A model generated the notes under the pieces. The model worked only from the letters and a program-made list of their open reading frames with translations. It searched no databases and had not been told where the DNA came from. Below, piece after piece: positions 26,753 to 37,610 of a stretch of 64,000 bases of DNA. The translations under genes and the position numbers were made by a program. The DNA is from Adineta vaga (Eukaryota; Rotifera). The stretch is taken from contig CP075497.1 of assembly GCA_021613535.1 (NCBI GenBank), positions 9,734,001 to 9,798,000 of the forward strand, written 5' to 3'. The stretch's first letter is position 1. Each line of letters opens with the position of its first letter.

Positions 26753-27095
26753 TATTGTTTTTCACGAGAAAGTTGTTAGATGGTCATCGAATCGAATAAC
26801 TGTTTGCTTCGTTTATATCATTCTCTCGTTCTTATATTTGACAAATTGATGATTCATCAACGAAAATTTTATTGGTTAAAAAAAATTCCATTGTTGTCAA
26901 TATAACTGATGTCGCTTTAATCAACATTGCTTATGAAAAGGCCATGTGATAAGCCAATATTTTCAAGGAAGCTATAGTGCAGTAGTTGTAGGCGTGTTAC
27001 ATTACGTGTTCTCTGTGTGGTGCTTATTTCGATCGGGAAAAAGAGAAAGAATAATTACTACGAGAATTTTTTGATTATTCTTCTTGATAAATTCA
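26753..27095. promoter_or_regulatory. Bidirectional promoter region, DD3-3-like and Mondo genes
   Basis: The start codons of the DD3-3-like gene (-) and Mondo (+) are separated by only 343 bp, so both promoters must lie here or overlap upstream exons. No core element stands out clearly. Confidence 0.5.
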
Positions 27096-30000
27096 ATGTC
27101 TCGAGCAGCGAAAAGAGCTAAACTCGAATCTAATGTACGTTCTACAAATCAGAAAAATGAAGATAATCAAGCTCTTCTTTCTGGCCAGTTTATGACCTCG
27201 AGAATCGATCATGAAGTAAAGTTTGAATTATTAATCATTTTTATTCATTTATTTTCCTTATTCTTCAAAATTATTTTAGCCAATAGATGTTCCATGTCCA
27301 TCACCAATACCGAATCCAAGTGATCCATTGACGTCTCAAAGTTTACCTATTGTTAGCGATACAGCACAAGGTGAAACAGAACGTCACACTGAATTTAATG
27401 GTCGATTTGTTAGTCTTGTTTCTCTTTTACGTGTGATCAATACAGTCTACCGGTTTGATTATCATATCGTAACTATTCATAATGTTTATTTAAATAATTT
27501 AGATCAAATTTAACTTCACCGAAATGGAAGAATTTTCGTGGTTCACGTATTGAATGTCGAGATAAAATACGTTTAAATAATGTAATTTGGAGAACATGGC
27601 ATCAACAATGTATGAAAACAATATTTATGAAAATATGTTTTTTGATAAATTCTTTTTGAATTATTAGATATTCGAAGAATCAAATCACTTGTGTGTCAAT
27701 TCGTCTCTCCACTTGATAGTCAAACATTACCAGTAGCAAAAGAATATTGTGTGTTTAATCTTTTACTTTTATTTATCGATTTTCTAGACTCAAATCAATC
27801 AACAAGCCAAACAACAAGTTATTAATAATTTAAAAGGCGAATATATCAAATGGCGACAAAGTTCGAAAGCGACTTTACGTCGATTAGAAATTGATATACC
27901 AGTATGAACATAGACATTATTAGATTTTCTCGGAAGAAATTCTTGCTTTTTCAGAATGCTGAAATCAAACATCTTTTGGATAATGTGAGTGAAACATATA
28001 CGCCGAAAGTAACTTCAAATTTTCGTCGTATTGCAACTCCACCACCTGATCCATTTTGTCTTTTCGATGATTTTGATTTAATTGAAGATCAATTATTATT
28101 TTCTACAACGAATGCATTTAATGATAAAGATGTCGGTAAGTTAAAGTTTGAAAAACTCTTTAAAATATATCTCATGGTGTTGGATACAATCGATTGAATA
28201 ATATCATTTCTCTTTTTCTCCTGCTTATTCGATTTTAGACAATGCACTATCAGGTAAACGGTTATTATTCTACCGATGTTTGGCTATTTAAACTGTCTTT
28301 TACCTTTGTGAACGCTCGCGTTTTTTTCCCCGCTAGTCGATTTAACCAATCATTTACGTCTCTATACACCCAAATATTAAAAAAAACACAATCTAATCGC
28401 TTTGATATTTTCTTATGTGGTTATGTGATATAAAGCTTCATCTCTTTTTTCTTTTCATTGGAAATGTATATTAATATGAAAATATTCATCGACCTTTTGT
28501 CTATTTCGTAGCATTGGGTGGAAATCCTGATTTACATCAACCAACAATGGGACAATACTATTTCGATATCAATACATTTCTCGATGGGTTTGATACATCA
28601 TTAACAAGTAAATACATATTCTTAAGAAAGATTTTGTTTATAAACAATGAATTGTTTTTGTATTATTCAGACGATGAGTTTAATCTACGATGCAATAGTG
28701 ATTCGGTAAGATTTATTGGAAACCATAACGTTCCAGTGTGAGAATAAAATCACTTTTTTTTAATAGTTATCAACATTGTCTACGTATCAAAATCAACCAG
28801 ATTTTACATTGGATATGCCTTCACAAACACAACAAGATTTAAGTAGTTTTCAAACATTAGTGTCGGTAGCAACAGAACGACCACGTTTAACTATTCAACA
28901 ACAAAAGAATATCTTAAATCAAAATAACACTACGAATGTAAATCAATTCATTTTTATTTCTGCTATGAAAAAAAAACATTTTGTTTTCGTTATCTAGAAT
29001 CATCATCAAATAAATAGTATGAATTCTATGAATATGTACAATAATTTACAATATTCATCGGTACCATCTCAACGATTATACAGTCCATATAGTCCAAATA
29101 ATACGACCACTACTACTAATCGAAACAGTCCATCGACTTCAAATGTAACTGCTTGCAGTTTAACTTGTATGATCAATATTTCACACGGTTTTTCTTTCTT
29201 CATCACTAGGGTCTTGGACAAATGACGTCTATTACAAATATATCGAAAATGCCAACAACAAATGTGATAATGACAACTCCACAACTCTCTCTAATGGGTA
29301 CAAGTAATAGTACACGACAAACACAACAAATTGAGCAACAAGTCAGTAAACCGCCATCAGCAACTTTGGTTGATCTTCTTAAGCAAAGACGAAGTCCACC
29401 TCCACCAGTACCATTAACAGTAACAAATACTTTGTCAACAGTATCAACACGGCAACGAAAACAGAATTCAGTTGTGAAACAACCAAAAAAACCGTCGAAA
29501 AAGGTACAAATGTCAATGAAACAATTACCTGTGAATAATCCTCCATTAAATAATATTCCGGTAAATATAAATATTCGAGATTTTATCTTATCGTAACAGT
29601 ATATCTTTCAATTTAATTTTCTATTAGAATCTTATCGAATCAAATGAAACACTTTTGAATTCTTCTTTACCTCGACGAAATAAAATACAACGTACTGTAT
29701 CTCGATCAACGTCGGAAGAGATACCATTACCTCTACAGCATCAACAATATCATATATCAACGCCACCAATATCGATTAAACATAGCGCATCTGTATCCAA
29801 TGAATTGGGATTCTTAAATGGCAATGGAGTAAGTTCATAATCAAGGATAATATTAGTATGAGATCACCGCATATACTATAGTTCTTCATAAAAACTTCTA
29901 TAATCAGTCAATTAATATAACAGAATATTTCTCTTTATCCTATTGAAAACATGATTAATTTATTGTAATTCTTGTTTTACTGATAATTTCTAGCAACTCG

Positions 30001-30814
30001 ATTCGTCACCATCATCTACATCAAGTTCAGGACAAAATGCTGAAAGTAAACGTCGTCGAAACATTAAAGTAATTCTCTAGAAATCTATCCTTTACATATA
30101 TGTAGATATATATATATATATAACGCCATTATGTTTCATCTCTGTTATTAGAATGGTTTCGAAAACCTTCGTTTACTCATTCCTGAATTAAGTGATCCAG
30201 CAAATGCAAAAATAAGTAAAGCTCAAATGCTTGAATGCAGTAAGTAATCATTTCGTTTTTTCTTATTTTGTATCAATTCACTATGAATATTCATAGCTGC
30301 CGCACATATTCAAGCAGCCACTAAAATTCGTGATAAAATGCAAAATGAAGCGGATTCATTACAGCAAGAAAAAGAACAATTACAACAAAAAATCTCTCAA
30401 TATCAAGCAAGTTTACCTGTCGATGGTATCCCTATTGTACCAGCGCGACGTTCTCGTGAAGCTTCGTATGCATTATTTCATTCATATGTTGCTGATCGAA
30501 CACGAAAGAATTGGCGATTCTATCCTTATTCATTGATATTAAAACAAATCTTTGATGCATTTCAAAATACAGTTACATGCGATTCATCAGATGAGTTTAT
30601 GCGTTCCTTAAATGATTGGAAAACTAGTTCACTTAGTCTTATACAATTACGACAAGCTGCTTCACAAGCTGTTCTGGATATGGGACGAGAGACATCATTG
30701 ATATCAGGTAAGTCTTTGTTGAATATTTTCGAAATAGTTCCTAAGTTGTCTATTTTAGCACCTGAACGCGTGCCTGAAGAATGCATTCTTTTAGCATCTA
30801 AAGAACTTCACTAA
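27096..30814 (+). CDS. Mondo (MLXIP/MLXIPL, ChREBP-type) glucose-sensing bHLH-Zip factor
   Basis: About fourteen exons. First exons are 27096-27215, 27280-27452, 27503-27609, 27668-27750 and 27788-27901. Near the N-terminus SGQFMTS corresponds to the first Mondo conserved region (SGHFMVS). [33 protein letters not shown] is the hallmark Mondo segment, and EYIKWR follows. A long Gln/Asn/Ser/Pro-rich middle region leads to a basic helix-loop-helix leucine zipper ([30 protein letters not shown], then a heptad region [12 protein letters not shown]). The C-terminal DCD-like domain ([26 protein letters not shown], ending [16 protein letters not shown]) also fits Mondo. The family pairs with Mlx, shuttles from cytoplasm or mitochondria to nucleus and activates carbohydrate-response genes upon glucose-6-phosphate. 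Exon 2 uses a GTTTGA donor at 27453, required to keep the conserved frame. A 15-nt micro-exon at 28239-28253 is likely. AATAAA at 31076 is a candidate poly(A) signal. Confidence 0.9.
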
Positions 30815-31337
30815 CAATATTAGTAGTGTTCTTTTCTTCTGTAGTCTTCCTATTGGTTATTATTTATGATTACCTTAGTTGGTTTTGTTTTGCGTGTCCG
30901 GTTCTACTTTTGTCTCGATTTTCTCTCAGTGTATGTATAGGTTAACTATCGGATAGCTTTTTTTTTGTCCTCAGTTTGCCGTGGATATTTGATACGCATT
31001 GTTTTTTGGAAGAAATATAAAAAATTTGTATGGTCACTGTGATTTTTTTTCTCTTTCGTGTATATTGTTAAGTGAAATAAAATCATGTAAGATAAATGAG
31101 TGAAAAATACATACACAGGGATCAATGTGGAAAAATAAAGTGAAATTTTAAATATATAGTACTAAGATTATACTTTAAAATGAGAAGAAAACGATTGTAT
31201 ATAGCTTCTGTTTAAACAATTGGAATATATCTTTGATCAATTGTTAAAACGCGTCTGAATCTTATTTATTGTTCTTATTCATGTACATCGAATCTAATTA
31301 ACTTATTGCATCTAGTCACATCTTTCGATCAGAAAAC
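30815..31337. other. Mondo 3' UTR and spacer
   Basis: T-rich sequence containing the probable Mondo 3' UTR with AATAAA at 31076-31081 and a second AATAAA-like site near 31133. The remainder is the upstream region of the four-pass membrane gene. No other gene. Confidence 0.5.
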
Positions 31338-31832
31338 ATGATGCCTGACTATTTCACTCATCTCTTAGGTATAATTCATATTATACGGTTTACATGTTTA
31401 ATTATCTTATTAATATTTACTGAAATAAAAATCTCTTCCTGTGGAACTTATCTCAATGAATTTCTTGGTTTTAATCATCAATCAATACTCTTCTATTACA
31501 TATTAATTTGGATATCATTTTCATTTGAAATTTACTTTTTTCTCAATCGTTTATTTGCTTCTATGTCTATTAAAGCTAGAACTTCTGTTCAAATCTTATT
31601 CTTTCTTCTATTTATCGGTTATCTTCTCGCATCTTCATTCACATTATATGCATTGATTAATTCATCCGATGGTCATGTTATTACTCAAATGGATTTTCTA
31701 GATCCACCACGAACAATTATCACTATACCATCTGATTGTAATCCATATCGTTTGATCGGAATTGTTTTTGGTTATATGATCGGTCTTCTTTATCTTTTTG
31801 CCTTTGTTCTAATTCATCGTTCAGTAGACTGA
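31338..31832 (+). CDS. Four-pass membrane protein, orphan
   Basis: An uninterrupted 164-residue frame. Four strongly hydrophobic segments are visible: about residues 9-30 (LLGIIHIIRFTCLIILLIF), 50-70 (ILFYYILIWISFSFEIYFFL), 83-107 (VQILFFLLFIGYLLASSF) and 137-158 (LIGIVFGYMIGLLYLFAFVL). Loops are short; Cys 35 and Cys 133 lie in the two loops expected on the same side and could pair. The topology resembles MARVEL/tetraspan proteins of animals, but I see no diagnostic family motif and make no functional claim. The frame opens with two consecutive Met codons; the first is used. It ends 289 bp from the stop of the convergent SAMD3-like gene. A real gene is supported by the coherent membrane topology and lack of low complexity. 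Confidence 0.6.
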   Translation: MMPDYFTHLLGIIHIIRFTCLIILLIFTEIKISSCGTYLNEFLGFNHQSILFYYILIWISFSFEIYFFLNRLFASMSIKARTSVQILFFLLFIGYLLASSFTLYALINSSDGHVITQMDFLDPPRTIITIPSDCNPYRLIGIVFGYMIGLLYLFAFVLIHRSVD

Positions 31833-32121
31833 AGATGTTTGTTTTAGAGTTTTTTTTTTCTTTCGATCATATCCAAAAAAAAATATATACACACTCACAC
31901 ATACAGATGATGTTTAATGAGAAAAAAGAGAGATTACTCATATTTTTGTAGCAAAAGAAAAAAAAACAAGCAAACAGACAAACAAAAAAATGGGAGCGAA
32001 GAAAAAAAAAGAAGAAGTTGATATGTATACAAAGTTTGAGATTTTTGCCTGCTTTGTTCATTCTCTATTTTTTTTTATTCTAACGAACTCAAAAGAAAAA
32101 GAGATGAAAAATGAAAATCAT

Positions 32122-34589
32122 TTACATATTTTTCATACTGTTGAGTTCGTTGATTAATTCAAGTACTTGTGGTGAACGTGTAGATGAATGAACATTATCA
32201 CGAAGTAAGCAATCAATAAATGATAATGTCATCTCAAGTTTACCATAGGTTATTTCAAAAACTGTATATGTGGCAAATAATGTACATATTGATGTTAAAA
32301 AATCAGTTAATGGACGATGAAATAATTGGACATAATCTAATTCAATATTATATGCAGCTGAAGATGATTTGCCATCATAAAATAGTGTTGCTGGATGTTC
32401 TCCACGAATGATTGGCCATGGAGATTGAGCATCCTTATCTGGTGCAACAAGTAAAAATTGATATTCACCAAAGTAACATGCAACAATCAATATAGCGAAT
32501 GTATCAGCTAAGACTAAAGATAAGATAAGAATAGAAATGATTATAATGAGAAGTATTTATGAATAGAAAAATTACTTTGTTCTAGTTGTGGTCGTTTCGA
32601 AAGAATGGTGTGATAAGTAAGAAGAATTTCTGGTGCACAGCCTGTTTCTTTTGCAAGACGTATGATTGGTTTCGAGATTGAACGAAGTTTATGTATCAAA
32701 ACAGTTTGTATAGGAATGTTTGTTTGCATATGAAAATCAGCAAGTAACTAGACAGAAAACAAACAAAAACAAATTGATTTTTGTTTTATTTTAGTCTGAA
32801 TACATACACATGAATGTAGTTGTAAAGCAGGATATTCGGTGAGAATTTCTGTAGTATTGTGTGTTTTAACGAAATTTCGTCGTATTTCAAAAGTTTCTTT
32901 AAAATAATCTGAGATTAATGAAATATCTGGATCATCTGTAGCTGCTAATGTTTCTTGCATAGCAGTGATACAACCACGTAAACGACTGTTTTCTTCTTCA
33001 TCCATATCATCATTATTATCACTTGTTTGATCCTGGAAAAAGAACAAATCATCCATAATGAACTTGTTATAATTCAATTCACATTCTTACAAGATCTTTT
33101 CCATTGCTTGGCATTTCACCTGATTCATATTGTCCGTCATCTGAATCAACTTCAAATTCATGTCGTGAACGTTTTTGTCCATTCGACGTTTGAGCTAATC
33201 TTTCTTCACCTAATTCTTCATCACCGGACATACGATCATAACCATTTTCACCAGACAAGGCATTCTGTGCGTCAACATAAGATGTAACTGTACGACGTCC
33301 CCGTTTAAATTTACCTTTGATACCATCAATCCATGCACCCTAACATGATTCATTCATTTTCTTTTATTGACAGATTAGATCTCTTTAACTTACTTCACCA
33401 CCATCGGTGGATGATTCAAGAAATGGATAAGCTTTAACGAGCGCGGAAGCAACAGTTTTGTATTGTCTAGCATTTGGATACCTAAAATAAGAAAAGACAA
33501 TTAGAAATCTTGTTTAACTTCCGTCAATAAATGCTGTTCTATACCAAAGATTATATGAACGAGTAAGATCATCGTAGATAGATGAGATTAATAGATTACG
33601 ATAATAAGTACGAAGTTTAAAAGCACTTGCATCCTGAGAGTTAAGTGCTAAGCGGAGTGTATCAGGAAATTGTGGTAATTTATATACATGAGGAAATGTA
33701 TGTTTTGTATCGTTTTCATTTGTTTCACCATTTAATGAATTGCTAGAAAGTAGGACAAATAATTATTCAACGATTCGTTTCAAATGAAATAAGTTATTTT
33801 ATTTTACTTGAGAATTGGATTTGGAAAGTGTTTAGATTCACGTTTAAGTGTTTTCATCGGTGGACCTTTTGGTGTAAGACGTTGTGGAATTTGTGAACGT
33901 TCTGAATAAGAATTACGAGGATTGTGATGACCATTCGTAGCTGATGGTACAGGTGAATTTGAATTTGATGAATGATCAAAACCATTATCGAATGAAGTCG
34001 AAGCAATAACATGTGCAGCAATTTGATGTGCAGTTGTATGTCGAGTACCATTATGACCATTGGTTGTAGACGATGACGCAAGTGTCTTTTTCGGATTTGA
34101 TTCAAGAGTTTGTCGTTGTTTGAGAGATTGTAATAAATCAAGAAATTGTACTTCAAGTTTTATTGTTGGGAAAAGACGAACAACCATAGATTCGCTAAGT
34201 TTAAGAAGAGTTGGACCATCAATTTCATTATCTAAATAAATGCAGTTGAAGGATATTATTAACGATACCTACAAGTATGATTTTAAAAGAATTGAATATT
34301 TCTTTTGTTCTCATAGCCTATCAATATGTGACGAGTAAGAAGAAAACGTTCGCGTCTTTGATAGGTTTGAGAAGTGCAAGAATAATAATGGTGTTTGCTT
34401 TTTACCTCGAAAAACTTTTTCAAATGCACCAAAATTTGATTCATGAAGCCAAGCGACAACAGCATCGGCATCCCATTGTAAAACAGGCGATTTCTACAGA
34501 TCGATTTCAAATAAAATTAAAAAAATGAAACTATCAACGATAAAATATAAAATAATGATATTTACCATAGAGGCTACTACCGAATCCAT
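32122..34589 (-). CDS. SAM-domain protein, SAMD3-like
   Basis: A minus-strand gene of about nine exons. The first exon codes only eight residues (MDSVVASM). The next exons encode a SAM domain: VLQWDADAVVAWLHESNFGAFEKVFR, then DNEIDGPTLLKLSESMVVRLFPTIKLEVQFLDLLQSLK. A Ser/Asn/His-rich linker follows, then a region FPHVYKLPQFPDTL, YDDLTRSYNLWYPNARQYKTVASALVKAYPFL and GAWIDGIKGKFKRGRRTV, which resembles the conserved body of vertebrate SAMD3-like proteins. An acidic stretch (DSDDGQYESGE, DNNDDMDEEEN) precedes a long helical C-terminal domain ending NELNSMKNM. SAM domains mediate protein-protein or RNA contacts; the function of SAMD3-like proteins is not established. Family placement is from recalled similarity, so moderate confidence; the gene itself is secure. 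Confidence 0.7.
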
Positions 34590-37500
34590 TGTACGTGCTT
34601 CTGTTTATACTTGTATGTATGCGGTCAGTAGCAGTTCAGCATAAGAATGTGAACTAATATATGGAGTTTGCCGGTTCTTCGTCGTCGTTCGATGAGAAGG
34701 AAAAGAGAGAAGAAGAATAAGAAAGAGAGAAATAGGCGAACGTTGCCTACAAAATACACGATTCGACGTTCTGGTGTCAATGGATCTATGTACAGAGAAA
34801 AGAGGTTTATGTGTGTCCGTCTAAATTTTGAAGGAAAGGAAGGAAGGAAGACGTATGAAAGAGAGAAAAACGGAGAAAACGTTGCTGGACGGCTGCTGAA
34901 CGGACGATTTATGTGTTTTTGTGCATATACTAAGCATATACGTGTGTGCATGTATGTATTTGTACATACAATCTTTCTTCCTGTCGGACTACTATACCTA
35001 TGAGTGATGGTGGCGAGCGACGACTTTTCTTCTCTTTTTCCTTTCGTCCGCCCGCTCGTCACTGACTCAAATCTCTTTTTCGACGCCAACAACATCTGCC
35101 CTATTTGCAGTTGTTTGAGATGAAGAGAAAAAGTATAGAAGAAGCATTTCAGAGTGAAGAAAAGGGCAAAAAACGAAGGATATTAAAAAAAAGAAGAAAA
35201 ACGATGGACATCGTCCATAAAATACATGTACATATATCTATTGGTTATGTCTAAGAATACTTTTCATTTCCTAATGTATGAAAACGAAGAAAAGAAAAGA
35301 AAATTAATGTCACTGTCATGTACAAAAATAGTACATATTACATTAGCAAAAATCTTTTTTCGTCATTCGTACACCCTGTTTCTAAAAAATGCATTGCACT
35401 CAAAACAGTTCTGTCGATTTATTTTTCTTGCGCGACTGTATTATACCAAGACAGTTATGAAGAACGACATTGGAGATACGTTACTTTTTCTTATTCGTTC
35501 TAACTTATCCACCCAGTCAACTGTTTTTATAGATAAATAAAATAAATATAATCACGTAATGATACATTACAATAGAATGTAGAAAAAAAATGCTTTTTCG
35601 ATGTAAAGAACAAAAATATTTTCATTATACCATGGATTAAACGGTTTTGGTTTTATTAAAATATTGATAAAATGACAATAGTTCTACTCAATAAACCTCG
35701 ATCTGAAGATTAACACATACGGAGATGTAAATATGTAAAACTCAAAGAAAAAGAGGATTTCATCTATTGATGCCATCTAACTACTGTAATAAGAAATGAT
35801 GACGCATGAAAAAAAAATGAAGAACCTTCACGCATACGTACGTCTCGAACGAAAGCTAGTGAGCTAACGCCCTATTTCTGTCCTTGCCGTTCTTTTTCTT
35901 CTGGCTTTCTACGCCTTACTTGCTAAACCCGGTACGCGTACTATAGATAAAAGAAAAAAAAAAGAAGGACACCCCCTAAAATCGTTTTCTTTCTCGTTTT
36001 TTGCGCTCTTTTTTTTACCAACGTTGTCATCCCAAAAACCTACTCTATATCTCGTCCTTCCCTCCTTCCCTCTCTTCTTTCCAGATCATGTAACATAAGC
36101 GCATGCACGCACACGTTCTACATGTAAAGTTCATCTCTCAGATTCTTTTCGACATAACGTCTGTTAGAGTGAGTGTCGAAAAATCCGAAGCACGCAGGGT
36201 CTCTTTCGTGTTCTTCTATACCTCTATGATTGTTGTGTATGAAAATGTATGTAAGACTTGATGATGTTGAGGATGGTAAAAAGAAAAAAAAAGGAGAACT
36301 CTCAACGCCGGCGTCGACAACGAACGGAATCTTCTGGACGCCTTTCTCGAGCATCAAGCAAGAAAAAATGAAGAGAAAGATTTTGTGTTACAACAATGTG
36401 CTGAGTGCTGCTATAAAGAGATTTTGCGTCAATCACTTTCTCTTTAAACGACTTTTTCGATCTCTCTCTCTCTCTCACCTTCATGCTATCAGAGTATCAA
36501 TGCATGTAAAGCATACATCACAAGAACAGAGAGAAAGTCCGTAGTCGAGCCATTTGTTCGTCCGTTCATTCATCGATGTATTCTCTGTTCCCTGCAGTTC
36601 TCCTGCTGCGTATGTACATGTATGTGTATTGTATACATGTACGTATAGACTTTCTTCTCATCTTCTTTCACTCACTCTCTCTCTCATTCTCTTTATGATT
36701 ATGTGCATGTACTATACTCGACCTAGTGGTTGAAAGGTTGTAAAGAGGTCAATTTCGTTCTCACGCGTTCTCTCCACATCCATTGTCCATTCTCTGCCAC
36801 TATGTAAAGATCAGGTCTCTTATACTTAGGATTAGACAAATGAACAAACGGACAAGCGAACTATTATTATTCATGATCTATGTTTTTGCAGATCAACATG
36901 TATATAAATGAAAAAAAGAGCAATTGTTTACTACAAACACAACTAGTGAATTGATGAATAGAACCTGAGCTAATTGTATCGAAACTAATAATTTACTTCA
37001 TTATCTGAGATTTTGGGTACATTTTATGTGATTCAAATATTAGAACCATCTCTTTCAGAGATATGTATTCAAGATTAAAGATACAACATACAATGTATCG
37101 AAAATGAAATATCAAAAACAATTATGACGAATTACGAATTGTGTATTTTTTGTTGTTCTTTTCTGTTGCAATCAAAATGACTCAACACTACTAAGTCAAC
37201 AGTGCGTTGACAGCTGACTTTTCAAATGTCGATACGAAAAAAAAAATTGTTTAGGAATATAAATCGGTTGTTATTTATTCTTGAAAAAACTAAATGGCAA
37301 ATGCTTTTTTCTCTACACATCGCAAAGAATTTTTAAAGACAAAGAAATTACTCTGACATGGAAAAAATGATCAAAAAAATAAGAAAGATAAAGGTAAAAT
37401 ATGGAAACATTTCGTCATTGATGGTTGAGGATGGAAAAAAACTGAATCAGGATGGAAGCAAACCATCACTGGGGAGAAACCGTCTTTCTCTGTTCTTATT

Positions 37501-37610
37501 TTTGGATATAAATGTCAGTGTATTTTCATTTCCAAATAGAATTAAACATTAATTATTTACAAAACTCTTATTTTATCGATTCGCAACGAAACTTCACGGA
37601 ATTCTTGAAT
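34590..37610. other. 3 kb intergenic between divergent SAMD3-like and Rel-like genes
   Basis: No gene recognised. Purine- and pyrimidine-rich tracts (for example about 34680-34880, 35140-35220, 35980-36080, 36450-36480 and 36660-36690) create long open frames on both strands with Arg/Lys/Glu/Ser-rich products, which I consider artefacts. A near-perfect inverted repeat lies at 36611-36645. The GC content rises around 35820-36600. The region could contain 5' leader exons of the two divergent genes. Confidence 0.45.
36611..36645. repeat. Short inverted repeat with hairpin potential
   Basis: A 13-nt arm TATGTACATGTAT (36611-36623) is followed after nine bases by ATACATGTACGTA (36633-36645), its reverse complement with one mismatch. 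It could form a hairpin, but the arms are themselves made of near-palindromic TACATGTA words common in this region. Confidence 0.5.

Noticed and set aside
27409-27502. GTTAGT donor at 27409 ending Mondo exon 2
   Set aside because: It would shift the frame away from the conserved SPKWKNF segment. The GTTTGA donor at 27453 keeps the frame and adds a matching helix.
34625-35095. Open frames of 156 (minus) and 111 (plus) codons facing each other
   Set aside because: Arg/Lys/Phe-rich products of purine/pyrimidine tracts, present on both strands at once; no recognisable domain.
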